From positions 1 to 39,991 of the forward strand of contig CAIQQB010000120.1 of NCBI GenBank assembly GCA_903873805.1: a DNA stretch of 39,991 nucleotides, in the 5' to 3' direction. The position numbers and the translations under genes are program-made. Shown one piece after another: positions 1 to 7,691 of the stretch (position 1 is the first letter of the stretch; each line of letters begins with the position of its first letter). The notes under the pieces were generated by a model, which saw only the letters and a list, made by a program, of their open reading frames with translations, did not search any database and had not been told where the DNA came from. The stretch comes from an uncultured Opitutia bacterium (GTDB lineage Bacteria; Verrucomicrobiota; Verrucomicrobiia; Opitutales; Opitutaceae).

Positions 1-435
1 CTTCTCGATCGGGCCGTACACCATCGGGCTGGTCTGCTCGTCGAGCTCGGGGTCGGGGCACATGCCGTAGACCTCGGACGTGGACGGGAAGATGATGCGC
101 TTTTTGTATTTCGCGCAGAGGCGGATGACGGCGAGGTTGGATTCGAAATCGAGCTCGAAGACGCGGAGCGGGTCCTTGACGTACTGGGCGGGGTTGGCGA
201 TGGCGACGAGCGGGAGGACGGCGTCGCATTTCTTGACGTGGTATTCGATCCACTCGCGCGAGATGGTGACGTCGCCCTCGACGAACTTGAAGCGGGGGTT
301 GCCGAGGCAGTTGCCCAGCTTGTGGTCGCCGACGTCCATGCCGAAGACCTCCCAGTCTTTCTGCTTGAGGATGGCATGGGTCAGGGAGCTGCCGATGAAA
401 CCGTTGGCGCCGAGGATGAGGACTTTGATGGGCAT
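1..435 (-). CDS. arnA: UDP-glucuronate decarboxylase/dehydrogenase (ArnA C-terminal-type), 3' end outside window
   Basis: I translated 145 residues from the ATG at 435; the gene runs off the left edge of the window. The N-terminus has a Rossmann dinucleotide-binding loop GANGFIG (residues 9-15), and STSEVYG near residue 118 is typical of extended SDR sugar-nucleotide enzymes. The text matches the C-terminal half of E. coli ArnA, which oxidatively decarboxylates UDP-glucuronate to UDP-4-keto-pentose. It is the last visible gene of the arn operon (arnT, arnB, arnC, formyltransferase, this gene). In E. coli this domain is fused to the formyltransferase; here a separate ORF carries it, with a repeat-filled 245-bp gap between them. 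A UDP-xylose synthase is the main alternative, but the neighbours favour Ara4N synthesis. Confidence 0.85.
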   Translation of the reverse strand, partial: MPIKVLILGANGFIGSSLTHAILKQKDWEVFGMDVGDHKLGNCLGNPRFKFVEGDVTISREWIEYHVKKCDAVLPLVAIANPAQYVKDPLRVFELDFESNLAVIRLCAKYKKRIIFPSTSEVYGMCPDPELDEQTSPMVYGPIEK

Positions 436-450
436 GAGGGGGAAAGGTTA

Positions 451-487
451 GCCACGAAAAACGTGAAAAGGCACGAAAAAGAATCGG
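451..487 (+). repeat. Degenerate CACGAAAA short-repeat arm
   Basis: Three near-copies of a CACGAAAA/ACGTGAAAA unit lie in tandem just upstream of the decarboxylase start. No partner in inverted orientation is obvious nearby. It belongs to the same class of strand-skewed short-unit arms seen at 7418, 11977, 14316, 18011, 21283 and 24967. Confidence 0.55.
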
Positions 488-506
488 GGCGGCCCGGGCG
501 CGATTT

Positions 507-620
507 GTAGGGGCGCAGACTTGCTGCGCCCTGGCGTGGAGGAATGACACCCGAGTTCGGGGTGGGTCTGGCATTCCGCGCCCGGCCCACCTCAGAGGGC
601 GCAGCAAGTCTGCGCCCCGA
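507..620. repeat. 114-bp palindromic element with 26-bp terminal inverted repeats
   Basis: The left arm 507-532 and right arm 595-620 are reverse complements at 25 of 26 positions. Each arm is itself a hairpin (GGGCGCAG, loop ACTTG, CTGCGCCC). The 62-bp core contains a further pairing, GGAATG...CATTCC around 541-576. It lies inside the arn operon, between the formyltransferase and decarboxylase genes. A further hairpin, GGGCGTCG-GCGAG-CGACGCCC, follows at about 653-673, close to the formyltransferase stop. No ORF in it is supported; it looks like a REP/MITE-type non-coding element. Confidence 0.8.
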
Positions 621-680
621 CAAAACCACGATGACTTAGGGGAGACACCTTAGGGCGTCGGCGAGCGACGCCCCTTGTTG

Positions 681-1589
681 CTACAGGATTTGGCCGACAC
701 GCAACTCGGTCGCCGACGTTCCGCGCCACTCGGTTTTGGTCAGTTCGAGGGCACCGTCGGCGGTGGCGACCACGAGCGGCGCGAGCGAGAGCACTTCGCC
801 GGGACGGCCGCGCCGGCCGGAGGCCGCGGGCGAACCGGGTTCGGCCCACCAGACCATCAGGCGCGCGCCTCCGACATCGATGAACGCGCCGGGATATGGG
901 TCGGTGACGGCGCGGATGAGATTGAAGATTTGCCCCGAAGTCTGCGTCCAGTTGATGCGGCCGTCCTCGGGCGTGCGGCCGCCGAAAGTGGTGACCTGCG
1001 ACTCGTCCTGGGGCGTTTCGGTCGCGGTGCCGGTGAGGAGGGCGTCGATCTGGCGGGCGAGCAGGGTGCGGGCGCAGGGGAGGACTTTGCGGAAGGCCTG
1101 CTCCGCGGTGTCGCGCGGGCCGATGGCGACGCCCTCCTGGTCGACAACGGCGCCGGCGTCGGCGGATTTCACCATGCGGTGGAGGGTCATGCCGATCCGC
1201 GGCTCGCCGTGGAGGACGGCCCAGTTGATGGGGGCGCGGCCGCGGTATTTTGGGAGCAGCGAGCCGTGAATGTTCCAGGCGCCGAGCCGCGGCAGCGCGA
1301 GGATCTTCGTGCCGATCATGTGGCGGTAGTAGACCGAGAGGATCAGGTCGGGCTGCAGCGCGGCGATTTTTTCGCGCCACTCGGGATTGTTGACCGAGTC
1401 CGGGGTAAACACGGGCACGCCCCGCTCGCGGGCGGCGAGGGCGGGCGTTTTGAACCAGATCTTTTCGTGCGGGTTGTCCTGATGGGTGATGAGGGCGACG
1501 ACCTGGTCCCCGCGTTCCAGCAGGAGAGACAGGCAGGCGTAGCCAACCTCGCTGTAGCCGAAGAAAAGGATGCGCGGGCGGGCGGTCAT
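681..1589 (-). CDS. arnA: UDP-Ara4N formyltransferase (ArnA N-terminal-type), stand-alone
   Basis: This 302-residue protein has the formyltransferase fold of methionyl-tRNA and ArnA formyltransferases. The catalytic triad is visible as N106 and H108 in NIHGSLLPKYRG and D144 in SADAG, almost at the E. coli ArnA positions. In the Ara4N pathway this activity formylates UDP-4-amino-4-deoxy-L-arabinose using 10-formyl-THF in the cytoplasm. The gene follows arnC by 69 bp and precedes the separate decarboxylase gene, so the two ArnA activities are split. A tRNA formyltransferase is less likely: the C-terminal domain is short and the neighbours are arn genes. Confidence 0.88.
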   Translation of the reverse strand: MTARPRILFFGYSEVGYACLSLLLERGDQVVALITHQDNPHEKIWFKTPALAARERGVPVFTPDSVNNPEWREKIAALQPDLILSVYYRHMIGTKILALPRLGAWNIHGSLLPKYRGRAPINWAVLHGEPRIGMTLHRMVKSADAGAVVDQEGVAIGPRDTAEQAFRKVLPCARTLLARQIDALLTGTATETPQDESQVTTFGGRTPEDGRINWTQTSGQIFNLIRAVTDPYPGAFIDVGGARLMVWWAEPGSPAASGRRGRPGEVLSLAPLVVATADGALELTKTEWRGTSATELRVGQIL

Positions 1590-1658
1590 GGGATCAAAGG
1601 CGGGGGGCGTCAGCGAGCCACGCCCCGACCGGGCGGAGAAGGCAGGGTGGGGACGCGC

Positions 1659-2597
1659 TCACTTCGTCTCGAGCATTTCCCGGACGTGATAGCGCTGGCG
1701 GGCGCGGACGACCTGGTAGGTGCGGCCGACGTATTCGCCGATCAGGCCGATGCCGATCATCGTCACGCTGATGAGGAAAAACAGGATGCCGAAAAGGGTG
1801 AACACGCCGTTGGTGTCATCGTGCAGGAAGAGGCGCATGTACGCGAGCACCAGCACGAGCAGGAAGCTGCCCACGGCACAGGCCATCGCGAACATCGTGA
1901 AGACCTGCAGCGGCGCGAGCGAGAAGCCGGTGATGAGGTCGAAGTTCAGCCGGATGAGCGCGTAGAACGAGTAGTTCGAGACGCCGGCGTGGCGCTCCTC
2001 GTGTTTCACCCCGACCTCGGCGGGGTGGCTGGAAAAGCTGTAGGCGAGGGCCGGGATGAAGGTGTTGATCGCGCCGCTGCGCACGATGGCATCGATGATC
2101 GGGCGCGAATAGGCGCGCAGCATGCAGCCCTGGTCGGTCATCTCGATGCTGGTGGTCTTCTCGCGGACGCAGTTGATGATCTTCGAGGCGTAAGTGCGGA
2201 ACAGCGAGTCCTGCCGGTTTAGCCGGTAGCCGCCCACGTAGTCGTGCCCGGCGGCGATTTTTTCAAGGAGCTTGGGGATTTCCTCGGGCGGATTCTGGAG
2301 GTCGGCGTCGAGGGTGATGATGACCTCGCCGCGCACGCGTTCGAAGGCCGCCATGATGGCCATATGCTGGCCGTAGTTGGAATTGAAGTCGATCACCCGC
2401 GTCACATCGGACCGGGCGGCGTGCTGGGCCCGGAGCAGCTCGAGGGAGCGGTCGTGCGAGCCGTCGTTGGTGAAGATGACCTCGTAGCTGCGCCCAAGCT
2501 GGTCGAGCACGGGATAGAGACGCTTGAAAAGCGTGGGCAGGTTGAGCTCCTCGTTGTAAACGGGAATGACGACGGAAAGGAAGACGGTGGAAGTCAC
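1659..2597 (-). CDS. arnC: Undecaprenyl-phosphate Ara4FN transferase, GT2 family
   Basis: The protein has 312 residues, a usual ArnC length. It starts with a GT2 nucleotide-sugar fold (SVVIPVYNEELN, residues 8-19; TLDADLQNPPEE around 95-106) and ends with two strong membrane segments (about 230-260 and 268-292). ArnC moves formylated Ara4N from UDP to undecaprenyl phosphate at the inner face of the cytoplasmic membrane. It lies between arnB and the formyltransferase on the same strand. GT2 proteins of this shape also include GtrB/DPM-type enzymes, but the full arn neighbourhood decides the assignment. Confidence 0.88.
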   Translation of the reverse strand: MTSTVFLSVVIPVYNEELNLPTLFKRLYPVLDQLGRSYEVIFTNDGSHDRSLELLRAQHAARSDVTRVIDFNSNYGQHMAIMAAFERVRGEVIITLDADLQNPPEEIPKLLEKIAAGHDYVGGYRLNRQDSLFRTYASKIINCVREKTTSIEMTDQGCMLRAYSRPIIDAIVRSGAINTFIPALAYSFSSHPAEVGVKHEERHAGVSNYSFYALIRLNFDLITGFSLAPLQVFTMFAMACAVGSFLLVLVLAYMRLFLHDDTNGVFTLFGILFFLISVTMIGIGLIGEYVGRTYQVVRARQRYHVREMLETK

Positions 2598-2672
2598 AGG
2601 CGCGGAAGGGACACCGGGGTTGATAGCAAAGTTCCGCCGGGGCGCAAGGCTGCGGGTGGCATGACGATTGGG

Positions 2673-2724
2673 GTAGGGACGTCACTCCGTGGCGTCCGCG
2701 GACGGCTCGGAGAGCCGTCCCTAC
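2673..2724. repeat. 52-bp double-hairpin repeat, family A copy 1
   Basis: The element is bounded by GTAGGGAC and GTCCCTAC and holds two adjacent hairpins: GGACGTCAC-TCC-GTGGCGTCC (one wobble pair) and GGACGGCTC-GGA-GAGCCGTCC (perfect). Its reverse complement matches 18102-18153 at 51 of 52 positions, and similarity continues about 10 bp into one flank. It lies between arnB and arnC inside the operon. Confidence 0.9.
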
Positions 2725-2738
2725 CTGGGTGCTTGCTG

Positions 2739-3896
2739 TTACACCTTTGGGGCAAGGATGGCGACGAGGGCGGTGACGACCCGGGTGACATCGGCGCGGG
2801 TCATGGCGGGAAAGAGCGGCAGCGTGAGGAGATTGCGGCCGGCGTATTCGGCGTGGGGGAAGTCGCCGTCCTTCCAGCCAAGCCGCCGGTAGAGAGCGAA
2901 GCGGTGGATGGCCGGATAGTGCACGCCTGTGGCGATGCCGGCCGCGTGCATCGCGGCCATGACGTCGGCGCGGGTGAGCGCGAGGGTTTCTTCCGGCAGG
3001 ACCACTTGGAACATGTGCCAGTTGCTCTGCGTGAAATCGGCGACGGGCAGGCGCAAGGCGAGCACGGCGGCCGCGCGGGCGGCGAATTCCGCGAAGTAGG
3101 CGCGGGCGAGCTCCCGGCGCTTTTCGGTGAATTCGGCGAGGTGGGGCAGCTGGCCGAGGCCGACGCGCGCGGCGACATCGGTGAGGTTGAATTTCCCGCC
3201 GAGCACCTCGACCTCCATGCCGTCCTGACCGGTGCGGACGACGCCCTGCAGCCGGTATTGCTCGGCGAGCTTCGCCTCGCGCTCGTCGTTCATCACGAGA
3301 CAGCCGCCCTCGATGCAGGTGATGTTCTTGTTGGGATGAAAGCTGAACGACACGAAGTCGCCGAACGCCCCGATGCGCCGGCCGCGCCAGGTGCTGCCGA
3401 ACGACTGGGCGGCGTCCTCGATGACGCGCAACCGATATTTGTGGGCGAGGGCGTTGAGCCAGTCGCGATCCACGGGCAGGCCGGCGAGGTCCACCGGCAG
3501 GATCGCCCGGGTGGCCGGGGTGATCGCGGCCTCGACGCGGTCGAGGTCGAGGTTGCGCGTGATGGGGTCGATGTCGACGAACACCGGCCGGGCGCCGACC
3601 TCGAGGATGACGTTGCTCGTCGCGACCCAGGACAGCGGCGTGGTGATGACCTCGTGGCCGGGACCGATGCCTGCGAGGCGCAGCGCAATCTCCATCGTTC
3701 CGGTGCCGGAATTGAACACGCGCACCGGACGCCCGCCAAAATATTCGGAGAGCTTCGCCTCAAACGCCTTCACCTGCGGACCGGACGTGATCCAGCCGGA
3801 GCGCAGGACCTCGCACACGCCGGCGATGGTTTCGTCGTCGATGGTCGGGCGGGTGAACGGCAGGAAAGGCTCGGTCGGTTGGGTGGGGTTGGGCAT
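2739..3896 (-). CDS. arnB: UDP-4-keto-pentose aminotransferase, DegT/DnrJ/EryC1 family
   Basis: I chose the ATG at 3896 (385 residues, MPNPTQPTEP), which begins 1 bp after the arnT stop; the ORF is open further upstream but that part overlaps arnT. PLP-dependent sugar aminotransferase signatures are visible: FNSGTGTMEIAL (61-72), EDAAQSFG (160-167) and SFSFHPNKNITCIEGG (183-198), with K190 the expected Schiff-base lysine. ArnB transfers an amino group from glutamate to UDP-4-keto-pentose to give UDP-Ara4N. The 1-bp spacing suggests translational coupling to arnT. Confidence 0.9.
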   Translation of the reverse strand: MPNPTQPTEPFLPFTRPTIDDETIAGVCEVLRSGWITSGPQVKAFEAKLSEYFGGRPVRVFNSGTGTMEIALRLAGIGPGHEVITTPLSWVATSNVILEVGARPVFVDIDPITRNLDLDRVEAAITPATRAILPVDLAGLPVDRDWLNALAHKYRLRVIEDAAQSFGSTWRGRRIGAFGDFVSFSFHPNKNITCIEGGCLVMNDEREAKLAEQYRLQGVVRTGQDGMEVEVLGGKFNLTDVAARVGLGQLPHLAEFTEKRRELARAYFAEFAARAAAVLALRLPVADFTQSNWHMFQVVLPEETLALTRADVMAAMHAAGIATGVHYPAIHRFALYRRLGWKDGDFPHAEYAGRNLLTLPLFPAMTRADVTRVVTALVAILAPKV

Positions 3897-3897
3897 G

Positions 3898-5625
3898 TCA
3901 GGGTTGGTTGCTAAACAGGATGTGGTCCGGGCTCTCCGCGAGCTTAAGATAATGGAATGACGGGTCGGCAAACAGCAACGGCGGGCCGGCGTCTGCCTGC
4001 GCGGTTCCGGGCGGGGCCTCGACATCCCGTCTCCTGGCGACGGCATAGACGCGGCCCGGCTGCGACCACAGGCGGCGGAAGTCGGCCTCGTTCATGAACC
4101 GTCCGCTGGCCTGCGCGGCGGCGTCCTCCTCGACCTCGAGCTCGCCCTTGCCATCCACGACGTCGACCGTGCGTCCGGCGTAGAAGGTGAAATCGTGGAA
4201 AAAGCTGTGGTAATGCAGTACCCGGTCCCCGGCCTGCGCGTGCGCCTGCACATAGAGCGCGAGATCCCGGGTGCCGGGCTTGTTGAGCTGGGGCGCGGCG
4301 AACTGGAGGCCGACGAACATCGCCGTCACGGTCGCCGCCACCGCGGCGAGCGCGGGCCGCGGACCGTGCCGCTTGGCGACCCACGGGGCCAGGATGCCGC
4401 CGAGCAGGAGCACCGCCGCCATCGTGAAGGCGGGTGCCTGCAGCGTCTGCGCCTGGTCGGCGTCCATCCGGACCAGCGCCGGACGCGAGACGACCACGAC
4501 CAGTGCGACCGCCAGCAGGCCGCAGACGAACGCGAAGACGCCCAATCCGGCGCGGAGCCGTTTGGCGCCCTTCGCGGCTTCGATTGTCCGCGCCAGCCAC
4601 GGGCCGATGAGCACGGCGAGCGCGGGGAAGATGGGCAGGATGTAGGGCGCAAGTTTGGAATGGGAGGCCGAGAAAAACAGGAAGATGAAGCCCGCCCATG
4701 TCACGAAGAACCACGCTTCGGCGTTCTCCGCCCGCCGCGCCCAGCCGCCGCGCAGGGCGTCGCGCCCGGCCGCCCAGAGGAAACCCACCCAGGGGAAAAG
4801 ACCGAGCAGCACGATTGGGATAAAATACCACCATTTCGCCGGATGGCCGGTGGCGGTGTCGGTGAGGAAGCGCAGGAAGTGTTCGTAGACGATGTAGCGG
4901 TGCGCCCAGGTGGGGTTGCGCAGGGCGGCCAGCACATGCCAAGGCGCGGCGATCGCGAGGAAGAGCAGCGCGCCTGTCGGCAGGTGAAGCGGACGGAGAC
5001 GTTTCCACTGGTTGAAGACCAGCAGCCAGAGAAACATGACGGCGCCGGTGACCAGGAAGCCCATGAAGCCCTTCGTCAGGGTCGCGAGCGCCATGGCGAT
5101 GTAGAGCTGGTAGAACAGCCAGCGGCGCCGCGGGCCGGCCGGCTCGCGGACGGCGAGGAGGAAGCTGAACAGCGCCCAGGCCATGAAGACCGACACCGCC
5201 ATGTCGAGGATGGGGATGTGCCCGACGACGAACCAGAGCACCGAGGTGCCGAGCACGACAGCGGCGGCGAGACCCGCGGTGCGACCGTGGAGCCGGCGCG
5301 CGGCGGTGTAGGTCAGGAGCACGCCCCAGAGCGCGAACAGCACCGGCACGGCGCGGACGGCCCACTCGTTGAGGCCGAAGAGCCGTTCGCTGGCGGCGGT
5401 GACCCAGTAGACCAGCGGGGGTTTCTCGAAGTAGTTCACGCCGTCGAGGCGGGGGGTGACCCAGTCACCGGTCACGAGCATTTCGCGGGGGATTTCGGCG
5501 TAGCGGCCCTCGTCGGGATTGCTGAACGGGTAGCTGCCGAGGCGGAAAAAGAAGAGCGCTCCCAACGCGAGGGCGAGCAGTGCGAGATCGCGCCACCAGG
5601 AGGAAGCAGGGGAGGATGGACTCAT
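3898..5625 (-). CDS. arnT: Lipid A Ara4N transferase, GT39/PMT family membrane protein
   Basis: The protein has about 575 residues from the ATG at 5625; a TTG at 5646 would add 7, but GGAG sits about 10 bp upstream of the ATG. The N-terminal membrane segment is followed by the GT-C loop NPDEGRYAEIPREML with the acidic pair typical of ArnT, then FEKPPLVYW. About a dozen hydrophobic segments follow and a soluble C-terminal domain occupies roughly the last 150 residues. ArnT moves Ara4N from undecaprenyl phosphate to lipid A at the periplasmic face, which lowers the negative charge and typically gives polymyxin resistance. It is the first gene of the operon. No arnD deformylase or arnE/arnF flippase is visible; they may lie beyond base 1. 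Confidence 0.87.
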   Translation of the reverse strand: MSPSSPASSWWRDLALLALALGALFFFRLGSYPFSNPDEGRYAEIPREMLVTGDWVTPRLDGVNYFEKPPLVYWVTAASERLFGLNEWAVRAVPVLFALWGVLLTYTAARRLHGRTAGLAAAVVLGTSVLWFVVGHIPILDMAVSVFMAWALFSFLLAVREPAGPRRRWLFYQLYIAMALATLTKGFMGFLVTGAVMFLWLLVFNQWKRLRPLHLPTGALLFLAIAAPWHVLAALRNPTWAHRYIVYEHFLRFLTDTATGHPAKWWYFIPIVLLGLFPWVGFLWAAGRDALRGGWARRAENAEAWFFVTWAGFIFLFFSASHSKLAPYILPIFPALAVLIGPWLARTIEAAKGAKRLRAGLGVFAFVCGLLAVALVVVVSRPALVRMDADQAQTLQAPAFTMAAVLLLGGILAPWVAKRHGPRPALAAVAATVTAMFVGLQFAAPQLNKPGTRDLALYVQAHAQAGDRVLHYHSFFHDFTFYAGRTVDVVDGKGELEVEEDAAAQASGRFMNEADFRRLWSQPGRVYAVARRRDVEAPPGTAQADAGPPLLFADPSFHYLKLAESPDHILFSNQP

Positions 5626-6187
5626 GCGGGTGACACTCCGCAGCAAGCAGCATCCGGGGCCGTCTAGTCACGCCCAAACCGGACCCGGTCTTCGCGGGGT
5701 TAGACGGTTGGCGTAGGCTGGATCAGCCGCGGGGTGTCTTGGACGGTGGAGCGCATTGCCCCCAATGCGCTGATTGAATCGCATCAGCACATCCCGCGCT
5801 CAACCCGCTTTTTTCCTCCGCGAAGTAAAACGCCAGCCGTCCGCCGGTGAATCGCCTCCCATGAACACGTCAACTATTGGTTGACATGTTAGTGGGGACG
5901 ATCCGGGCAAAATCGGGGCCTGCAACCGAAATGGGGTCGGGGCGGAGTGAGCGTGTGGTAAGGGGATAAAATGGGGCCGGGGCGCCCTCTCCCCGGTCTG
6001 ACGCGGCGGGGGCGCCGCGTCCCCATGGGCCGGCGCGGGGTGAGGGCATCTCGCCTATAATTTCAGACGAAGGCATGGGACATGGGGCGGTTGCGCCGGA
6101 AAGCCGAGCGGAGTTTAACTATTTCTTAACGCCTTTCGCCGGCGTTTTAATTACCTGCCGCCGGCCGGGGTGATAGGATGGGGTGTG
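5626..6187. other. Divergent intergenic region between arnT and the kinase
   Basis: No gene is seen in these 562 bases. They hold a 9-bp perfect hairpin with a CCCC loop (AGCGCATTG/CAATGCGCT, 5750-5771), overlapping an alternative 6-bp pairing GCTGAT/ATCAGC (5769-5774 with 5783-5788), and a small GGCTG-GAT-CAGCC hairpin near 5715. A compound repeat occupies 5970-6058. The last 80 bases before the kinase are AT-richer (TTTAACTATTTCTTAACG, TTTTAATTA) and probably hold its promoter, although I cannot fix -35 and -10 boxes. The arnT promoter must also lie here. Confidence 0.5.
5970..6058. repeat. Compound palindromic repeat, families D + B, copy upstream of kinase
   Basis: 5970-6024 is a double hairpin (CCGGGG..CCCCGG, then GACGCGGCG-GGGG-CGCCGCGTC). 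It is a direct-repeat match to 7512-7566, with most differences compensatory inside stems. 6034-6058 is a diverged copy of the GTAGGCGGGGTGCCCTCACC family (family B) in reverse orientation. The kinase gene therefore sits between two D+B composites. Confidence 0.8.
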
Positions 6188-7303
6188 ATGCAAACCTGCG
6201 ACCTTGCCCTGCCCGCCGATTTACCGCCGGAGTATCCGGTGGCCGTCGGTCCGTTGGACAACGTTGCCTGCTGCCGCGACCTGTCGGCGACCAAACGCGA
6301 GCCGGTCACGGAGGCGGAGTTCCGCCGTGGACAGGTGCTCGACGGGCGTTTCTTCATCACCGAGGTCCTCTGCTGCGCGGGCATGGCGACGATTTACAAG
6401 GCGCAGGACCTGGAGAACCGCCGACGTCCGGTCGTGGTGAAGATTCCGCTCGCCCACTACGAAAGCGACGCCGCCTGCCACCAGCGTTTCCGCCGCGAGG
6501 AGTCGGTCGGGCTGAGTCTCGACCATCCGCTCCTGTTGAAGTTCATCCCGACCGAAGCGGACCGGAGCCGGCTCTACCTCGTGACCGAGTTTGTGGCGGG
6601 CTGCACGCTGGAAGACATTCTCCAAAAACACGGCCCGCTGGCGGAGGCCGACGCGCTGCGGATCACCAGCGTCCTGGGCGAGGCCGTGCAGGCCATGCAC
6701 GATCAGGGCGTGGTTCACAACGACCTCAAGCCATCCAACGTCATGATCGGTCCGGACGGGACCCTGCGCCTGATGGATTTCGGTCTGGCCACGCGGCTGG
6801 CGGACCGGCGCGGGCTGTTCGGCTCCTTCGTGCCGGTGTTTGGCACGCCGCAATACATGGCGCCGGAGCAGGTGCGCAACCGGCGCACGGATGTGCGGAC
6901 CGACGTCTATTGCCTCGGCGCGATGCTGTTTGAAATGCTCACGGGCCGGGTGCCGTTTCACAGTGACGACGCCTGGGAGAACGTGCGCCACCGGCTATCC
7001 GGCGATCCCGCGGCCCCGCGCAGACTCAACCCGGTGGTGTCGGAGGCGGCCGAGGAAATCGTGCTCCACGCGCTGCAGCGCAAGCCCGAGGACCGCTATC
7101 CAACCGTCGCGGCCTTCCGGTCCGAGCTCGACATGCCGGAAGCGGTGCGGGTGACGGGCTATGCGCGCCGCCTGAAGACGCCCCGGTGGCGGTTGACCCT
7201 GGAGCAGACGCAGCTGCTGTACGGCGTGGTGTTCGGGGTGGGCGGAATCAGCTTTCTGATCGGGGCCTTTATCTTTCTGAGCCACAATCTGGGCAAACGG
7301 TGA
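6188..7303 (+). CDS. Hanks-type Ser/Thr protein kinase with C-terminal membrane anchor
   Basis: I chose ATG 6188 (371 residues), preceded by AGGATGGGG; a GTG at 6170 is in frame. Kinase landmarks: VVVKIP with K85; HNDLKPSN (177-184) with catalytic D179, K181 and N184; DFG 197-199; APE 225-227. One membrane segment lies near 342-364 with only a few residues after it, so the kinase domain is cytoplasmic and tail-anchored. Two features are unusual. The glycine-rich loop reads LCCAGMATIYKA, so two of its usual glycines are missing. The catalytic HRD is HND, a non-RD arrangement in which activation-loop control often differs. No PASTA or other sensor domain is present. Substrate unknown. Confidence 0.85.
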   Translation: MQTCDLALPADLPPEYPVAVGPLDNVACCRDLSATKREPVTEAEFRRGQVLDGRFFITEVLCCAGMATIYKAQDLENRRRPVVVKIPLAHYESDAACHQRFRREESVGLSLDHPLLLKFIPTEADRSRLYLVTEFVAGCTLEDILQKHGPLAEADALRITSVLGEAVQAMHDQGVVHNDLKPSNVMIGPDGTLRLMDFGLATRLADRRGLFGSFVPVFGTPQYMAPEQVRNRRTDVRTDVYCLGAMLFEMLTGRVPFHSDDAWENVRHRLSGDPAAPRRLNPVVSEAAEEIVLHALQRKPEDRYPTVAAFRSELDMPEAVRVTGYARRLKTPRWRLTLEQTQLLYGVVFGVGGISFLIGAFIFLSHNLGKR

Positions 7304-7417
7304 GAAAGTGGCCAAGGGTGGGAGGGCCAAATCCCGCTTCTTCCGTAGCGGGCTACGGGGAGCCAAGTCGGGCGTGCATTGAACCTGCGGTTGGATCCTC
7401 CGGCAATTGTTCAATCC

Positions 7418-7446
7418 GGAGAACGAGGAAGAGAACGAGAAAGATT
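7418..7446 (+). repeat. Degenerate AGAACGAG short-repeat arm
   Basis: GGAGAACGAGGAAGAGAACG and the following bases repeat a GAGAACGAG unit on the plus strand. The same unit occurs at 14316-14451 and 24967-25044, where it forms inverted pairs. No inverted partner is seen here. Confidence 0.6.
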
Positions 7447-7464
7447 TTATTCGAAGGCAAGACC

Positions 7465-7566
7465 GTGGGGTGAGGGCACCCCGCCCACATTTTTGGAAAG
7501 GACCGAGCTTTAATGGAGCCGGGGCGCCCTCGTCCCGGAAAGACGCGACGGGGGCGTCGCGTCCCC
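7465..7566. repeat. Compound palindromic repeat, families B + D, copy downstream of kinase
   Basis: 7465-7490 is a family B hairpin (GGGGTG-AGGG-CACCCC with a CCGCCCACAT flank). 7512-7566 is the second family D double hairpin, matching 5970-6024 in the same orientation. The second stem is GACGCGACG/CGTCGCGTC here and GACGCGGCG/CGCCGCGTC at the other copy, so the difference is compensatory and keeps the base pairing. Confidence 0.8.
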
Positions 7567-7640
7567 AGGTGGCGAAGCGGACCTAGCGGGGCCAGTCCTG
7601 CTCTGGTGGCTAACGCCGATTCTTTCGCAGGGTCGACTGG

Positions 7641-7680
7641 TGGCCGGCCTTCGGAGGCCGGTCAGAGACCGGCCTTACGG
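7641..7680. repeat. GGCCGGTC double palindrome 3' of leuA
   Basis: GGCCGGCCTTCGGAGGCCGG and GGCCGGTCAGAGACCGGCC form two overlapping hairpins (family E), starting 12 bp beyond the leuA stop codon on the minus strand. It may slow or end transcription, but there is no T-run, so I do not call a rho-independent terminator. Confidence 0.65.
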
Positions 7681-7691
7681 TGCCGGCCGGC

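Larger units (their letters stand above)
7304..7691. other. Intergenic region filled with repeats (kinase to leuA)
   Basis: No gene is supported in these 388 bases between the convergent kinase and leuA. It contains a purine-rich AGAACGAG arm (7418-7446), a family B hairpin (7465-7490), a family D double hairpin (7512-7566) and a GC-rich palindrome next to the leuA stop (7641-7680). Confidence 0.6.

Noticed and set aside
675-2222. Long plus-strand ORF of 515 codons
   Set aside because: It is the antisense shadow of the arn formyltransferase and arnC, with repetitive Gly/Asp/Glu-rich text and no family signature. GC-rich codon bias leaves such frames open; the same applies to the long plus-strand ORFs at 2244-3914, 4195-5667, 7680-9524, 18351-19742 and 20030-21277.
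5881-5903. TTGACA at 5881 as a promoter for the kinase
   Set aside because: No acceptable -10 box lies 16-18 bp downstream, and the site is 300 bp from the gene with a palindromic repeat between.
7641-7680. Rho-independent terminator for leuA
   Set aside because: The palindrome is strong, but no T-run follows in the leuA transcription direction, and it resembles the dispersed repeat families.
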